From JBARDN01 sp963755705 (lineage in GTDB: Bacteria; Desulfobacterota; Binatia; Binatales; Binataceae), in assembly GCA_963755705.1 (NCBI GenBank), contig CAVWKW010000001.1, positions 1,488,001-1,552,000 on the forward strand: a stretch of DNA of 64,000 bases. The letters are read 5' to 3'. Each line of letters begins with the position of its first letter. Position 1 is the stretch's first letter. The notes beneath the pieces are model-generated. The model was not told the origin of the DNA, did not search any database, and saw only the letters and a list, made by a program, of their open reading frames with translations. Shown here piece by piece: positions 1 to 8,207 of the stretch. A program made the position numbers and the translations under genes.

Positions 1-135
1 TGGATCAACACCTACGGGATGATCGATCCGATGGGCTCGTTCGGCGGCTACAAGCAGTCAGGCTTCGGTCGAGAACTCGGCAAGCATGCGCTCGAGCTCT
101 ATACCCAGATAAAGCAGGTCTATACGAAGCTCTAG
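1..135 (+). CDS. aldehyde dehydrogenase family protein, C-terminal fragment
   Basis: The window opens inside a reading frame of 44 codons that ends with TAG at 133-135. The peptide carries the usual NAD-dependent aldehyde dehydrogenase C-terminus: a P-x-G-S-F-G-G-Y-K-Q-S-G-F-G-R-E stretch, then an ELYTQIKQVY end that in this family forms part of the oligomerisation strand. The catalytic Cys and Glu lie upstream of the window, so the substrate cannot be judged. The family oxidises aldehydes to carboxylates with NAD(P)+ in the cytoplasm. A strong hairpin terminator follows 20 bases after the stop, so this is the last gene of its transcript. Confidence 0.85.
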   Translation, partial: WINTYGMIDPMGSFGGYKQSGFGRELGKHALELYTQIKQVYTKL

Positions 136-154
136 TTTGAAGCGTGGTCTTGGC

Positions 155-186
155 AGAAAGGCGTCCGAAAGGGCGCCTTTCTTTTT
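155..186 (+). terminator. intrinsic terminator after the aldehyde dehydrogenase
   Basis: A 9-bp perfect stem (AGAAAGGCG at 155-163 with CGCCTTTCT at 174-182) encloses a 10-base loop and runs into a T tract at 182-186. It lies just after the aldehyde dehydrogenase stop codon. Confidence 0.85.
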
Positions 187-372
187 GCCAATCCATTTAC
201 GTTTGTCATCTTTTAAAGTATTTTAATGGATGATAAGAAGCTCTGATGGTGCGCTTTCGTTCCTGCTCGCATCGCGTTATAAGTGCTCGTGTATGCTTTT
301 GACCGTGAATGCATGAAGCGGCGTGAATTTGTGACGGCTGCGCGTCGATAAAGGAAAAGAGACGGCATCACG

Positions 373-1137
373 ATGGCAACGGAGAAGGACGCCGACCTTA
401 TAGAGGCGATGATCTCGCCGCGCATCTCTCGCCGGGTGCAGAGTGCCGTCGCGTCCGCAGTTCAGGAATCCGTCGCGCTCGATGCCGACGCGCCTACGCA
501 TGAGCGCGTCGATCAGCAGCCGGCATCCCCGCCGCCAGAGGCACGGCCCGCGCCACCCAAGGCACCCAAGGTTTCAGATATCGAAGGGCGGCTGGACGTT
601 CGGCCTATCGGCACCGCGCAGGGTTTCAAAGAGCTGCACGTTCTGCACAAGCGCACCTGGGACATGCTCAACGTGCATCAGAAACGGGTGACAATGATCC
701 TGTGGCCGCTCGCATTTCATTTCGGGCTCTATCATGTAAAGCAGGGGCAGGAGAAAAAGCGGCCGCCGCTGGTCGCGGCGTTCTGGGCGCGATGCCTGGC
801 GGACGCGCCGCTGACGCTGGGGCATCTGTATCCGCCGCAGATTTTCAAGGGAATCTATTCAGAGGATGTGTGGGAGTTCGGCGGGATGGTCGTCGATCCG
901 ACCTTCCAGGGCAAGGGGCTGATGCGCGCGTTGTCGGAAACGGCGAAGCTGTTTTTGTTTTCGCGCCGCCCAAGACTTATCATCACCAACCCGGTCGAGC
1001 CGCTGTATGAGCTCTACAAGCAGCTCGGCCTCAAGACCGTGGGCAAGGCGCCGGTGAAATATCCGTACGTCGATAACGCCAACGTTTGGCTGATGTACGG
1101 CGACTTCGAAGAACTGGCCAAGCCTTACTTTATGTAG
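373..1137 (+). CDS. GNAT-like N-acyltransferase family protein
   Basis: This 254-residue protein has a low-complexity Pro/Ala-rich N-terminal part (about residues 1-70) followed by a globular domain. The segment VVDPTFQGKGLMRAL (near residue 180) resembles the acetyl-CoA pyrophosphate-binding loop of GNAT enzymes (Q/R-x-x-G-x-G/A). The end, with YKQLGLKTVGKAPVKYPY, looks like the usual last strands of that fold. The substrate is unknown. No clear ribosome site precedes the ATG. It stands alone between a terminator and a convergent SDR gene. Its C-terminal layout is similar to the protein at 26403-27095, so the two may be distant relatives. The GNAT call is moderately sure and the acylation substrate is open. 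Confidence 0.55.
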   Translation: MATEKDADLIEAMISPRISRRVQSAVASAVQESVALDADAPTHERVDQQPASPPPEARPAPPKAPKVSDIEGRLDVRPIGTAQGFKELHVLHKRTWDMLNVHQKRVTMILWPLAFHFGLYHVKQGQEKKRPPLVAAFWARCLADAPLTLGHLYPPQIFKGIYSEDVWEFGGMVVDPTFQGKGLMRALSETAKLFLFSRRPRLIITNPVEPLYELYKQLGLKTVGKAPVKYPYVDNANVWLMYGDFEELAKPYFM

Positions 1138-1151
1138 GAAAACCCGCTGAT

Positions 1152-2030
1152 TTACGGTTCCTTGCCCGGCGGAGGTTTGCCCGCGCCCGGCGACATCGCG
1201 CCGGCGCTCCGCAGAATCCGCGAGCCCACGCTCAGGATCGCGTCGGTCACACCCGGAAACAGCGACGCGAGCTTCTCCGCCACCGCCGCGCCGGGAGGAA
1301 CGTCCACCTCGGTCAGGCCAAAAGCCGCCGCCGCAAGAATTGCCCACGTGACCCATCGCGCCGGCATCGCCATCATCGTCGGCAGCCCCTTGAGTGATTC
1401 CGAACTCTTCTGCGCAACCCGCGCCATCGGCGTGTCGATCACTCCCGGCATCACCAGCGAGACGTGAACCCCGGAGCCGTACAGCTCGACCCGAAGCGCC
1501 TCGGTCAGTCCGACCAGCGCAAACTTGGTGGCGCTGTATCCGCCGAGTGGGCTTACGCCGCGGCGTCCCGCCAGCGACGCGACATTGACGATATTGCCCG
1601 CCTTGGCCCGGCGCATGATCGGCAGGACGGCGTGCATCGCGTGGACCGCGCCGTAGAGATTGGTCGTCATCATGCGCTCGAGATCTTCCGGCCGCATCTG
1701 CTCGATCGGGTCGGGAATCAGAACGCCGGCTGAGTTGATCAGAACGTCTACTGCGCCGAATGCGTCGCGCGCCTGCTCTATGGCCCAGAACACCCGCGCG
1801 CGATCGGTCACGTCGCATTGCAGCGCGAGCGCTTTGCCGCCCGCCTTGATGATTTTTGCGGCGAGTTCCTCCAGCGGCGCCGTGCGCCGCGCCAGCATCG
1901 CGACGTTAGCGCCTTGCTGGCCGAATGCGAGCGCGGCGTCCGCGCCGATTCCGCTGGAGGCTCCGGTCACCACGATCGACTTGCCGCGAAAGTATCCGCT
2001 GATTGGTCCTTTCGATGGGCGCTGGCTCAT
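1152..2030 (-). CDS. short-chain dehydrogenase/reductase (SDR)
   Basis: A cytoplasmic NAD(P)-dependent oxidoreductase of 292 residues. The Rossmann glycine motif TGASSGIG lies near the N-terminus, NSAG marks strand 4, and the catalytic YSATK (Tyr-x-x-x-Lys) follows a Ser-containing strand, so the classical SDR active site is complete. The frame is open further upstream, but the Met beginning MSQRPSKGP is preferred because the conserved fold starts 18 residues later. About 40 residues beyond the core form an extra, partly hydrophobic C-terminal tail, as in SDRs that act on lipophilic substrates. The substrate cannot be named from sequence. It is transcribed towards the GNAT-like gene. Confidence 0.85.
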   Translation of the reverse strand: MSQRPSKGPISGYFRGKSIVVTGASSGIGADAALAFGQQGANVAMLARRTAPLEELAAKIIKAGGKALALQCDVTDRARVFWAIEQARDAFGAVDVLINSAGVLIPDPIEQMRPEDLERMMTTNLYGAVHAMHAVLPIMRRAKAGNIVNVASLAGRRGVSPLGGYSATKFALVGLTEALRVELYGSGVHVSLVMPGVIDTPMARVAQKSSESLKGLPTMMAMPARWVTWAILAAAAFGLTEVDVPPGAAVAEKLASLFPGVTDAILSVGSRILRSAGAMSPGAGKPPPGKEP

Positions 2031-2146
2031 GCTGCCTCTCCCCGGCCTGTCGGGGCCGCGCAACGATGCATCTTCGGGAATTGTGCGCCGATGCTACCGG
2101 TTGCGGCAAACTCCTTCTCGCACCCACCTTGTAGGGCGATCGCGCG

Positions 2147-2812
2147 ATGGTTACGTTTAAGACGCGAGGCGGCCGAAAACCGCGGAGGTTCTCAAGCGAG
2201 ATGAAGACCGGGGCTGTGCTGAAGGAGATTGCCGCGGCGGGTGCTCTGCTAGCGTCGTATCCGCTCGACCAGATCGCGCGCAACACGCCCTCGATCGCGT
2301 GCGCCGCTCCAGGAGAGCCAGTCATTCTGATTCATGGCTACGGCGGTGGACGCTCGAACCTGCTTGCGCTGGCATCTTATCTGCGCCTTTCAGGATTGGA
2401 CAATATTTCCTACTTCGAGTATCCGCGCAGCCAGCCGATCATGGCGTCGGCGCTCAAACTTTCCGCGATGGTCGATGAGGTCGCGGGCCTCGCTGGCGGC
2501 GCGCACCTGGTCGGCCACAGCCTCGGCGGAAGTATCGCGCGCCTGTACTCGGCAACCGCGCGGCGCGGCGCGGTGCGTTCGATTGTTACGCTCGGCTCGC
2601 CGTATCTTTTCGGCCACTGGGCGCCGCGCGAGCTCGCGATTTTCGGCGATGAAGATCCTATCGTGCCCGCGCCGACCGGAGTCATCGCTCAGAGCATGCC
2701 GTTTGGCCGCCGTGTGGTGCTCGAAGGCGCGGGCCATCTGGCGCTCGCGTTTCTGCCCGAGGCGCTGCGCCTGGTCGCGACCGAGCTGCGCGCAAACCGC
2801 GTCTCGAAATAG
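2147..2812 (+). CDS. alpha/beta hydrolase (lipase/esterase-like)
   Basis: A 221-residue alpha/beta hydrolase. ILIHGYGGGRSN supplies the oxyanion-hole HG motif, VGHSLGGS is the nucleophile elbow with the catalytic Ser, a GDEDPIVP segment probably gives the acid, and EGAGHLAL gives the catalytic His. The layout matches small bacterial lipases and esterases of the triacylglycerol lipase type. A hydrophobic segment near the N-terminus (GALLASYPLD) may be a helix or a weak membrane anchor. An internal ATG at 2201 behind GGAGG is an alternative start. The gene is divergent from the SDR and lies 8 bases before mobA, so the two are probably co-transcribed. Confidence 0.8.
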   Translation: MVTFKTRGGRKPRRFSSEMKTGAVLKEIAAAGALLASYPLDQIARNTPSIACAAPGEPVILIHGYGGGRSNLLALASYLRLSGLDNISYFEYPRSQPIMASALKLSAMVDEVAGLAGGAHLVGHSLGGSIARLYSATARRGAVRSIVTLGSPYLFGHWAPRELAIFGDEDPIVPAPTGVIAQSMPFGRRVVLEGAGHLALAFLPEALRLVATELRANRVSK

Positions 2813-2820
2813 ATCTACCG

Positions 2821-3441
2821 ATGAGTTCGCGCGGCAGAACCTCGGGCTCGGCAATCGTGCTGGCCGGCGGGCGAAGCTCGCGGATGGGCCAGCAGAAGGC
2901 TGGGCTGCGATTTGGCGAATCAACGCTGCTCGAACGGACCATCGCAGAGCTCGGCAAATCTTTTGACGATATCGTGGTGGTTGCGGCGCCCGCTGGCGCA
3001 GAAGTGCCTCCCACCGCGCGGATTATCCGGGACGATCGTGAATACGAGGGTCCGGTGCTCGCGCTCGCGCGGGGTCTCGATGCTGCCCGCGCCGACGCGG
3101 CATTTGCCTGCTCCTGCGATCTTCCGATGCTCGACGCGCGCGTCGCCTCTGCACTTCTCGCGATGCTTCCCGGCTACGACGCGGTGATCCCGTTCGTCGG
3201 TGATCGTCTTCAGCCGCTGCACGCGGCCTATCGGCGAGGGGCGGCGCTAGCGCTGCGTGCGATGTCCGCGCGCGGCGAGAACCGGCTGAGCGCAATCGCC
3301 GATGCGGTGGCGACGCGCCGAGTCAGCGAGGATGAGCTCCGTGCACTCGACCCCGAACTGCTGAGCTTCGTCAACGTCAACACCCCGGCCGACTACGCCC
3401 GCGCCCTCCGCCAGACACGCACGCCAGTATCGAAGGGCTAA
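2821..3441 (+). CDS. mobA: molybdenum cofactor guanylyltransferase MobA
   Basis: MobA joins GMP to molybdopterin to make the bis-MGD form of the molybdenum cofactor. The nucleotide-binding signature VLAGGRSSRMGQQKAGLRFG lies at residues 14-33, with the G-G-x-S-x-R-M-G and downstream Lys of the family. CDLPMLD provides the metal-binding Asp, and a VNTPADY segment close to the C-terminus is also typical. The 206-residue length fits. A MobA/CTP-type transferase of the MocA family is possible, but the VNTP-D-Y ending favours MobA. No other moco genes are in view. Confidence 0.85.
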   Translation: MSSRGRTSGSAIVLAGGRSSRMGQQKAGLRFGESTLLERTIAELGKSFDDIVVVAAPAGAEVPPTARIIRDDREYEGPVLALARGLDAARADAAFACSCDLPMLDARVASALLAMLPGYDAVIPFVGDRLQPLHAAYRRGAALALRAMSARGENRLSAIADAVATRRVSEDELRALDPELLSFVNVNTPADYARALRQTRTPVSKG

Positions 3442-3482
3442 TTCAGGAATCTCATGCGATCGCCTTATCTGTTCACTTAGAT

Positions 3483-3502
3483 TGCCGTAATTGATTACGG
3501 CA
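3483..3502. repeat. 8-bp perfect inverted repeat between mobA and the next gene
   Basis: TGCCGTAA (3483-3490) and TTACGGCA (3495-3502) form a perfect inverted repeat around TTGA. No T tract follows, so it is not a standard terminator. An operator or an RNA hairpin are both possible. The remaining 3442-3707 gap shows no gene. Confidence 0.5.
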
Positions 3503-3707
3503 TCCAAAGGTTTCGCTGGTAACGCGCGAGCGCGATTTCCGAAATTTTGCCCGCTACGCTGGTCTGCGTCTCGAATAGGTCGGCGCAATCCCGGCTTTTG
3601 ACGAGTCGCATGCGCGGCTTGCGCATCGCGGCTAGTTGCGCGACAACTGGGCAAATGCGCGGCCGAACTGGTCACTGAGCAATTTGCGCGCCGCGTCAGG
3701 AGTCACC

Positions 3708-4064
3708 GTGTCGCCCAACCATCGTGATCGCGATCGAAGAGGTTCGCAATTGATCCTGCCCGGCGGTCCCGAGCCCGAAGACGAGACCCCGGCGCTGGAT
3801 GAGCAGATGGTCGAGATGGTTTCGCAGCAGGCGCTGCAACTGGTCGCGACCAACATCGCGTTCGCGGCGCTGGCGGGCGAGGTTGCCAAACTTTCCGGGG
3901 ATGCGCCCGCGTTTGTCGAGCGTCTGAAAAAGTCCGGCCTCGCGATTCTTGCCGCGATGCCCATGCCGGGTGATGAACCCGAACTGATCAGCATGTTCCG
4001 CGATACGGTCGGCGACAATCTCGCACTGATCTTCGAGATGCTCCGGGGCACCAATCAGGAGTAG
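3708..4064 (+). CDS. small hypothetical protein
   Basis: A 118-residue acidic, largely helical protein with no family I can name. The start is placed at GTG 3708 because AGGAG (3698-3702) precedes it by 5 bases. The frame is open for 24 codons upstream, but without a ribosome site. After a basic N-terminus (NHRDRDRRG) comes an acidic linker (GPEPEDETPALDE) and then amphipathic helices rich in Ala and Leu, ending with a FRDTVGDNLALIFEMLRG helix. No signal peptide or membrane segment is visible. It is convergent with the glycine cleavage operon, only 8 bases from gcvPB. Confidence 0.6.
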   Translation: MSPNHRDRDRRGSQLILPGGPEPEDETPALDEQMVEMVSQQALQLVATNIAFAALAGEVAKLSGDAPAFVERLKKSGLAILAAMPMPGDEPELISMFRDTVGDNLALIFEMLRGTNQE

Positions 4065-4072
4065 CGCCCGGC

Positions 4073-5605
4073 TTACTTCGGCTGCCAGCGCAGGATTGGG
4101 CGGCGCGCCGCCTCGGCTTCATCGACGCGCGAGAGCTTCAGCGAGTGCGGGGCGGTTTTTACCATCTCGGGATCGCTCAGCGCCTCGGCGTAAATTCGCT
4201 CCATCGTCGCGACGAACGCGTCGAGCACTTCTTTGGTCTCGGTCTCGGTCGGCTCGATCATGAGGGCGCCATGCACGACCAGCGGAAAATAGATCGTCGG
4301 CGGATGCACGCCGAGGTCGAGCAGGCGCTTGGCGATCTCGAGCGTCGAGACGCCGGTGCGCTTTTCCAGATCGTGCTCGAGCACGCATTCATGCATCGAG
4401 GGCTCTGCTGACGCAGCCGGAAAATGATCCTCGAGCCGTTTGCGCAGATAGTTCGCGCCCAGAATCGCGAGCCGGCTCGCCTGCCCGAGCCCGTCGCCAC
4501 CGAGCGCGAGGATATATGTGTACGCCCGCACCAGCATCCCAAAGTTCCCGTGAAACGAGCGCATCCGTCCGATCGAATCGGGACGCGCGCTATCCAGGGT
4601 CCATCCGTCCATCGTTTTCTTAAGACGTGGCACCGGCAGGAACGGCTCGAGCGCGCGCGTGACGCCGATCGGTCCTGCGCCAGGGCCGCCGCCGCCGTGC
4701 GGCGTCGAGAAGGTCTTATGCAGATTCAGCTGTACGATATCGGCGCCCATATGGCCCGGTTTTGCGACGCCCATGAGCGCGTTCATGTTCGCGCCGTCCA
4801 TGTAAAGCAGCGCGCCTTTCTCGTGCAGCGCGGCCGCGATTTCGGCGATCTGCGGCTCGAAAATTCCAAGCGTGTTCGGATTGGTGACCATCATGGCCGC
4901 GGTGTTGCTATCGACCAGGCGGCGGACTTCCGATGCTTCGATAAAGTCGCGGCTGTTCGACTTCGCGACGACGACTTCATATCCCGCAAGCGTGCAACTG
5001 GCAGGATTGGTGCCGTGCGCGGTGTCGGGGATGATCACTTTGCGCCGCGACTCGCCGCGCTTTCGATGGTACGCGCGCCCGCATAACAGCCCCGTCAACT
5101 CGCCTTGCGCGCCGGCGGCCGGATGGAGAGATATCGCATCCATGCCGGTGATTTCCGCAAGGGCGGCTTCCAGGCGCGCCATCAGTTCGAGCGCTCCTTG
5201 AGCCAAATGCGCGGGCGTCAGCGGATGCAGATTGCCGAATCCGCCGAGCGCCGCCATCTCGTCGTTGATCACGGGATTGTACTTCATGGTGCACGAACCG
5301 AGCGGATAGAACTGGAGCGCCTGCGCGAAATTGAGCTGCGACAGGCGCAGAAAATGGCGCATCACCTGCGGCTCGCTGAGCTCGGGGAATCCGCGCAGAT
5401 CGTCGCGGCAGAGTTCGGGGCCGAGAATCTCCGCGCCTGATCGGTCGCCAGCGCCGCGTGGCGCAAGGTCGGCGCCGCTGCGGCCGTCGGATGACAGCTC
5501 GAAGATAAGCGGCGTGCCGACCGGTTGAGTTTCGGTGCCGCGCGCGGCCACGGCGGCGTCGTGGATCGAAATGATACGCGGAATTTTTCCAGCCGTCGCC
5601 ATCAA
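4073..5605 (-). CDS. gcvPB: glycine dehydrogenase (decarboxylating) subunit 2, GcvPB
   Basis: The PLP-binding half of the two-subunit P-protein. It decarboxylates glycine and passes the aminomethyl group to the lipoyl arm of GcvH. The PLP Lys lies in NLHKTFSTPHGGGGPGAG, which is the family signature, and the upstream Gly/His-rich segments (HPLTPAH, LHPAAGAQGE, DTAHGTNPAS) are also typical. At 510 residues it matches known GcvPB proteins. Its start overlaps the stop of gcvPA by 4 bases (ATGA), showing translational coupling. It is the last gene of the gcvT-gcvPA-gcvPB operon. Confidence 0.95.
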   Translation of the reverse strand: MMATAGKIPRIISIHDAAVAARGTETQPVGTPLIFELSSDGRSGADLAPRGAGDRSGAEILGPELCRDDLRGFPELSEPQVMRHFLRLSQLNFAQALQFYPLGSCTMKYNPVINDEMAALGGFGNLHPLTPAHLAQGALELMARLEAALAEITGMDAISLHPAAGAQGELTGLLCGRAYHRKRGESRRKVIIPDTAHGTNPASCTLAGYEVVVAKSNSRDFIEASEVRRLVDSNTAAMMVTNPNTLGIFEPQIAEIAAALHEKGALLYMDGANMNALMGVAKPGHMGADIVQLNLHKTFSTPHGGGGPGAGPIGVTRALEPFLPVPRLKKTMDGWTLDSARPDSIGRMRSFHGNFGMLVRAYTYILALGGDGLGQASRLAILGANYLRKRLEDHFPAASAEPSMHECVLEHDLEKRTGVSTLEIAKRLLDLGVHPPTIYFPLVVHGALMIEPTETETKEVLDAFVATMERIYAEALSDPEMVKTAPHSLKLSRVDEAEAARRPILRWQPK

Positions 5606-6954
5606 CGCTTCTCCATTAACGCTTGCGCGAGCGCGTCGAACTCTGCGCGATGGTTCATTTCGGTCACGGCGACCACAACGCCGTCGGGAATCTCGGGATA
5701 ATCCGGAGCGAGCGCGACGCCCGCGAGAATCCGTTTGCGCTCGGCGGCTTTCAGAGCGGCGGCCGGCCGCGGCGTGCCGATCGTAAATTCGTTGAAGAAC
5801 TGGCCGCTGAAGCGCCTGGCAATTCCGCGCGCGGCAAGCACATCGGCCGCCGTGTGGGCGAGCTCAACGTTGCGCTCCGCCAGTTCGCGCAGGCCGCTCC
5901 GGCCCATCTGCGAGAGATAGACCGCGGCTGCGAGCGCGCATAGCGAATGATTGGTGCAGATGTTCGAGGTCGCGCGTTCGCGCCGGATATGCTGCTCGCG
6001 GGTCGAAAGAGTCAGGCAGAAGGCGCGCCGCCCGTCGCGATCGCGTGTCTGTCCGACCAGCCGCCCCGGCATCTGGCGCAGATGCGCGGTATGCGCCGCC
6101 ATGAAGCCGAGACCGGGTCCGCCGAACTGAAGCGCAAGGCCAAAGCTCTGTCCCTCGCCAACCACAATATCGGCTCCTAGCTCTCCGGGGGGCTTGAGCA
6201 GCCCGAGTGCAAGACCTTCGGCGGTGGCGGAGATCATCATTGCGCCGGCGCGATGCGTTACCTCGGCGGCGGCGCGAAGCGGCTCGATCACACCGAACGC
6301 ATTCGGGTAGCCGAGTACCGCGCACAAGAGCGCGTCGCCCGCGATCGCTTCGAGCGCAGAAAGGTTGGTTGCGCCCGAAGCGCCATCAAACGGGATTTCG
6401 ACGATCTCGATTCCTTCGAGGGCGCTCAGGTAGGTGCGGATGGTTGCGCGGTAGTCTGGCCAAAGCGCGCGCGAGAGCGCGACGACGCGCCGCTTCGGCA
6501 TCACGCGCCGCGCCATCAGAACCGCCTCGGCGGCGGCCGACGCGCCGTCGTACATGCTGGCGTTGGCCACGTCCATCGCGGTGAGCTGGGTGATAAGGGT
6601 TTGAAATTCGAAAATCGCCTGCGTGGTGCCCTGGCTGGCCTCGGCTTGATAGGGAGTGTAGCTGGTCGCGAATTCAGCGCGCGCCGTAATCGCGCGCACG
6701 GCAGCGGGAACGTAATGGCGGTAGTAGCCGGCGCCGAGAAAGCTTGCGTAGCCGCTCGCGCCTGAGTTCATCGCGGCGAGCGTGGAAAGCTCGGCGGCGA
6801 CCTCGGCCTCGCCGCGGCCTGGCGCGAGACCAATCGCGGCGCGGTTGCGCAGACTCTCCGGCACGTGAGCGATCAGCGCGTCGAGGCTCGGCGCGCCAAT
6901 CGTTTTCAGCATCGCGGCGATATCCGCCTCGGTCTGCGGCATGAATCTCATCAA
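5602..6954 (-). CDS. gcvPA: glycine dehydrogenase (decarboxylating) subunit 1, GcvPA
   Basis: The N-terminal partner subunit of glycine decarboxylase, 450 residues. It begins with the usual F-M-P-Q-T-E-A-D-I-A-A-M-L opening and contains SFLGAGYYRHYVP and YTPYQAEASQGTTQ, both hallmarks of GcvPA. Further along, DGASAAAEA and the QTRDRDGRRAFCLTLSTREQ segment match the family. With GcvPB it forms the heterotetrameric P-protein used instead of the single long GcvP of E. coli. It overlaps gcvT upstream and gcvPB downstream by 4 bases each. Confidence 0.95.
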   Translation of the reverse strand: MMRFMPQTEADIAAMLKTIGAPSLDALIAHVPESLRNRAAIGLAPGRGEAEVAAELSTLAAMNSGASGYASFLGAGYYRHYVPAAVRAITARAEFATSYTPYQAEASQGTTQAIFEFQTLITQLTAMDVANASMYDGASAAAEAVLMARRVMPKRRVVALSRALWPDYRATIRTYLSALEGIEIVEIPFDGASGATNLSALEAIAGDALLCAVLGYPNAFGVIEPLRAAAEVTHRAGAMMISATAEGLALGLLKPPGELGADIVVGEGQSFGLALQFGGPGLGFMAAHTAHLRQMPGRLVGQTRDRDGRRAFCLTLSTREQHIRRERATSNICTNHSLCALAAAVYLSQMGRSGLRELAERNVELAHTAADVLAARGIARRFSGQFFNEFTIGTPRPAAALKAAERKRILAGVALAPDYPEIPDGVVVAVTEMNHRAEFDALAQALMEKR

Positions 6955-8081
6955 GCTGACCTTGTTTCCTTTTTGATTGGGGTACGTCGATAGAATGGGA
7001 TCGGCACGATCGTCGCCGCGGCTCGCCGATTGCGTATTTCAACTTCCAGCGCGCCGGTAGCTGCACTCGGTGGATGAATCTCGCCCGTCGCGAGATAGCC
7101 CATCGCGATCGGCCTTTCGAGCGTCGGCGCGAAGGTGCCGCTGGTGACGACTCCCGCTTCGCGTCCTCCGGAAAATAGCTTGTAGCCCTGGCGCGCGATG
7201 CTGCGGGCGTCGTCGGTGCGAAGGCCGACCAGACGTTTGGCCACGCCGCGCTGATGCTGCGCGCGCAGCGCGGCGGCACCGGTGAAATCGCGCTCGAGTT
7301 TGACAAAGGTCTGCAGGCCGGCTTCCAGGGGCGATGTCGCTCGATCGAGTTCGTGGCCGTAAAGCGGAAGCCCGGCCTCGAGCCGTAAGGTGTCGCGCGC
7401 ACCAAGGCCGCAGGGCAGGGCGCCGACGCTCCGGCCCGCGTCGAGCAACGCTTCGAACAGCGTCGTCGCATCGTCCGGCGCAGTGAAGAATTCGAACCCG
7501 TCTTCGCCGGTGTATCCGGTGCGGGCGGCGACACATTTAGCGCCGGCGACGGAACCCGCGGCTACGCCGAAGCGCGGGACCTCGGCGAGAGGAAAATCCG
7601 CGAGCGATGCTGCGAGCGCCGCGGCTTTGGGTCCCTGAATCGCGACCAGCGCGGTTTCATCGCTAAGGTCGCGGAACTCCGCACCCGTCGTATTGAGCGC
7701 CAGGAGCGCGTCGCGGTCGGCCGCGATATTCGATGCGTTAACGCATAGCATGTAGTGCTCGTCGCCGAGGCGATAAACGATCAGATCATCGATGGTGCCG
7801 CCGTCCTCTGCGCACATGATCGTATATTGCGCCTGCCCTATGCGCATCCGCGCGGCTGAATTGGTGGACGCGCGCTCCAGCAGTTCGAGCGCGCGCGGAC
7901 CGCGCAGTTCAAATTCGCCCATATGGCTCAAGTCGAAAATTCCCGCAGCCGCGCGCACCGCGCGATGCTCCTCGATGATCCCGGCGTAGCTGACCGGCAT
8001 CTCGAAACCACCGAAAACCGTCATCCGCGCGTGGAGTTTCTGGTGGACGGGAAAAAGTACGGTGCGCATCGGCGCATTCAT
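6951..8081 (-). CDS. gcvT: aminomethyltransferase GcvT (T-protein)
   Basis: GcvT moves the methylene group from aminomethyl-lipoyl-GcvH to tetrahydrofolate, giving 5,10-methylene-THF and ammonia. The 376-residue protein shows FDLSHMGEFELRGP, the Asp-containing active region (TIDDLIVYRL), RTGYTGEDGFE and the GLGARDTLRLEAGLPLYGHE stretch, all diagnostic of GcvT rather than a YgfZ-like paralogue. It is the first gene of the operon and its start faces folD across a 126-bp divergent region. The methylene-THF it makes is the substrate of FolD. gcvH, which normally lies between gcvT and gcvPA, is absent here. Confidence 0.95.
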   Translation of the reverse strand: MNAPMRTVLFPVHQKLHARMTVFGGFEMPVSYAGIIEEHRAVRAAAGIFDLSHMGEFELRGPRALELLERASTNSAARMRIGQAQYTIMCAEDGGTIDDLIVYRLGDEHYMLCVNASNIAADRDALLALNTTGAEFRDLSDETALVAIQGPKAAALAASLADFPLAEVPRFGVAAGSVAGAKCVAARTGYTGEDGFEFFTAPDDATTLFEALLDAGRSVGALPCGLGARDTLRLEAGLPLYGHELDRATSPLEAGLQTFVKLERDFTGAAALRAQHQRGVAKRLVGLRTDDARSIARQGYKLFSGGREAGVVTSGTFAPTLERPIAMGYLATGEIHPPSAATGALEVEIRNRRAAATIVPIPFYRRTPIKKETRSA

Positions 8082-8207
8082 CTGGCGACAATTTAACAGA
8101 GCGCAAGATCACCAACGAGACAACCCGCGCGGGTCTGCCCACAGCGGACCCCATTATCCACAGCAGCTTGCCCGGTCCGGCGGCGTGCTATATTCGAGTG
8201 AATCGCG

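Noticed and set aside
8154..8162. A perfect DnaA box (TTATCCACA) between gcvT and folD
   Set aside because: Only one copy is present, with no AT-rich unwinding region or dnaA/dnaN nearby. One such 9-mer is expected by chance in this length.
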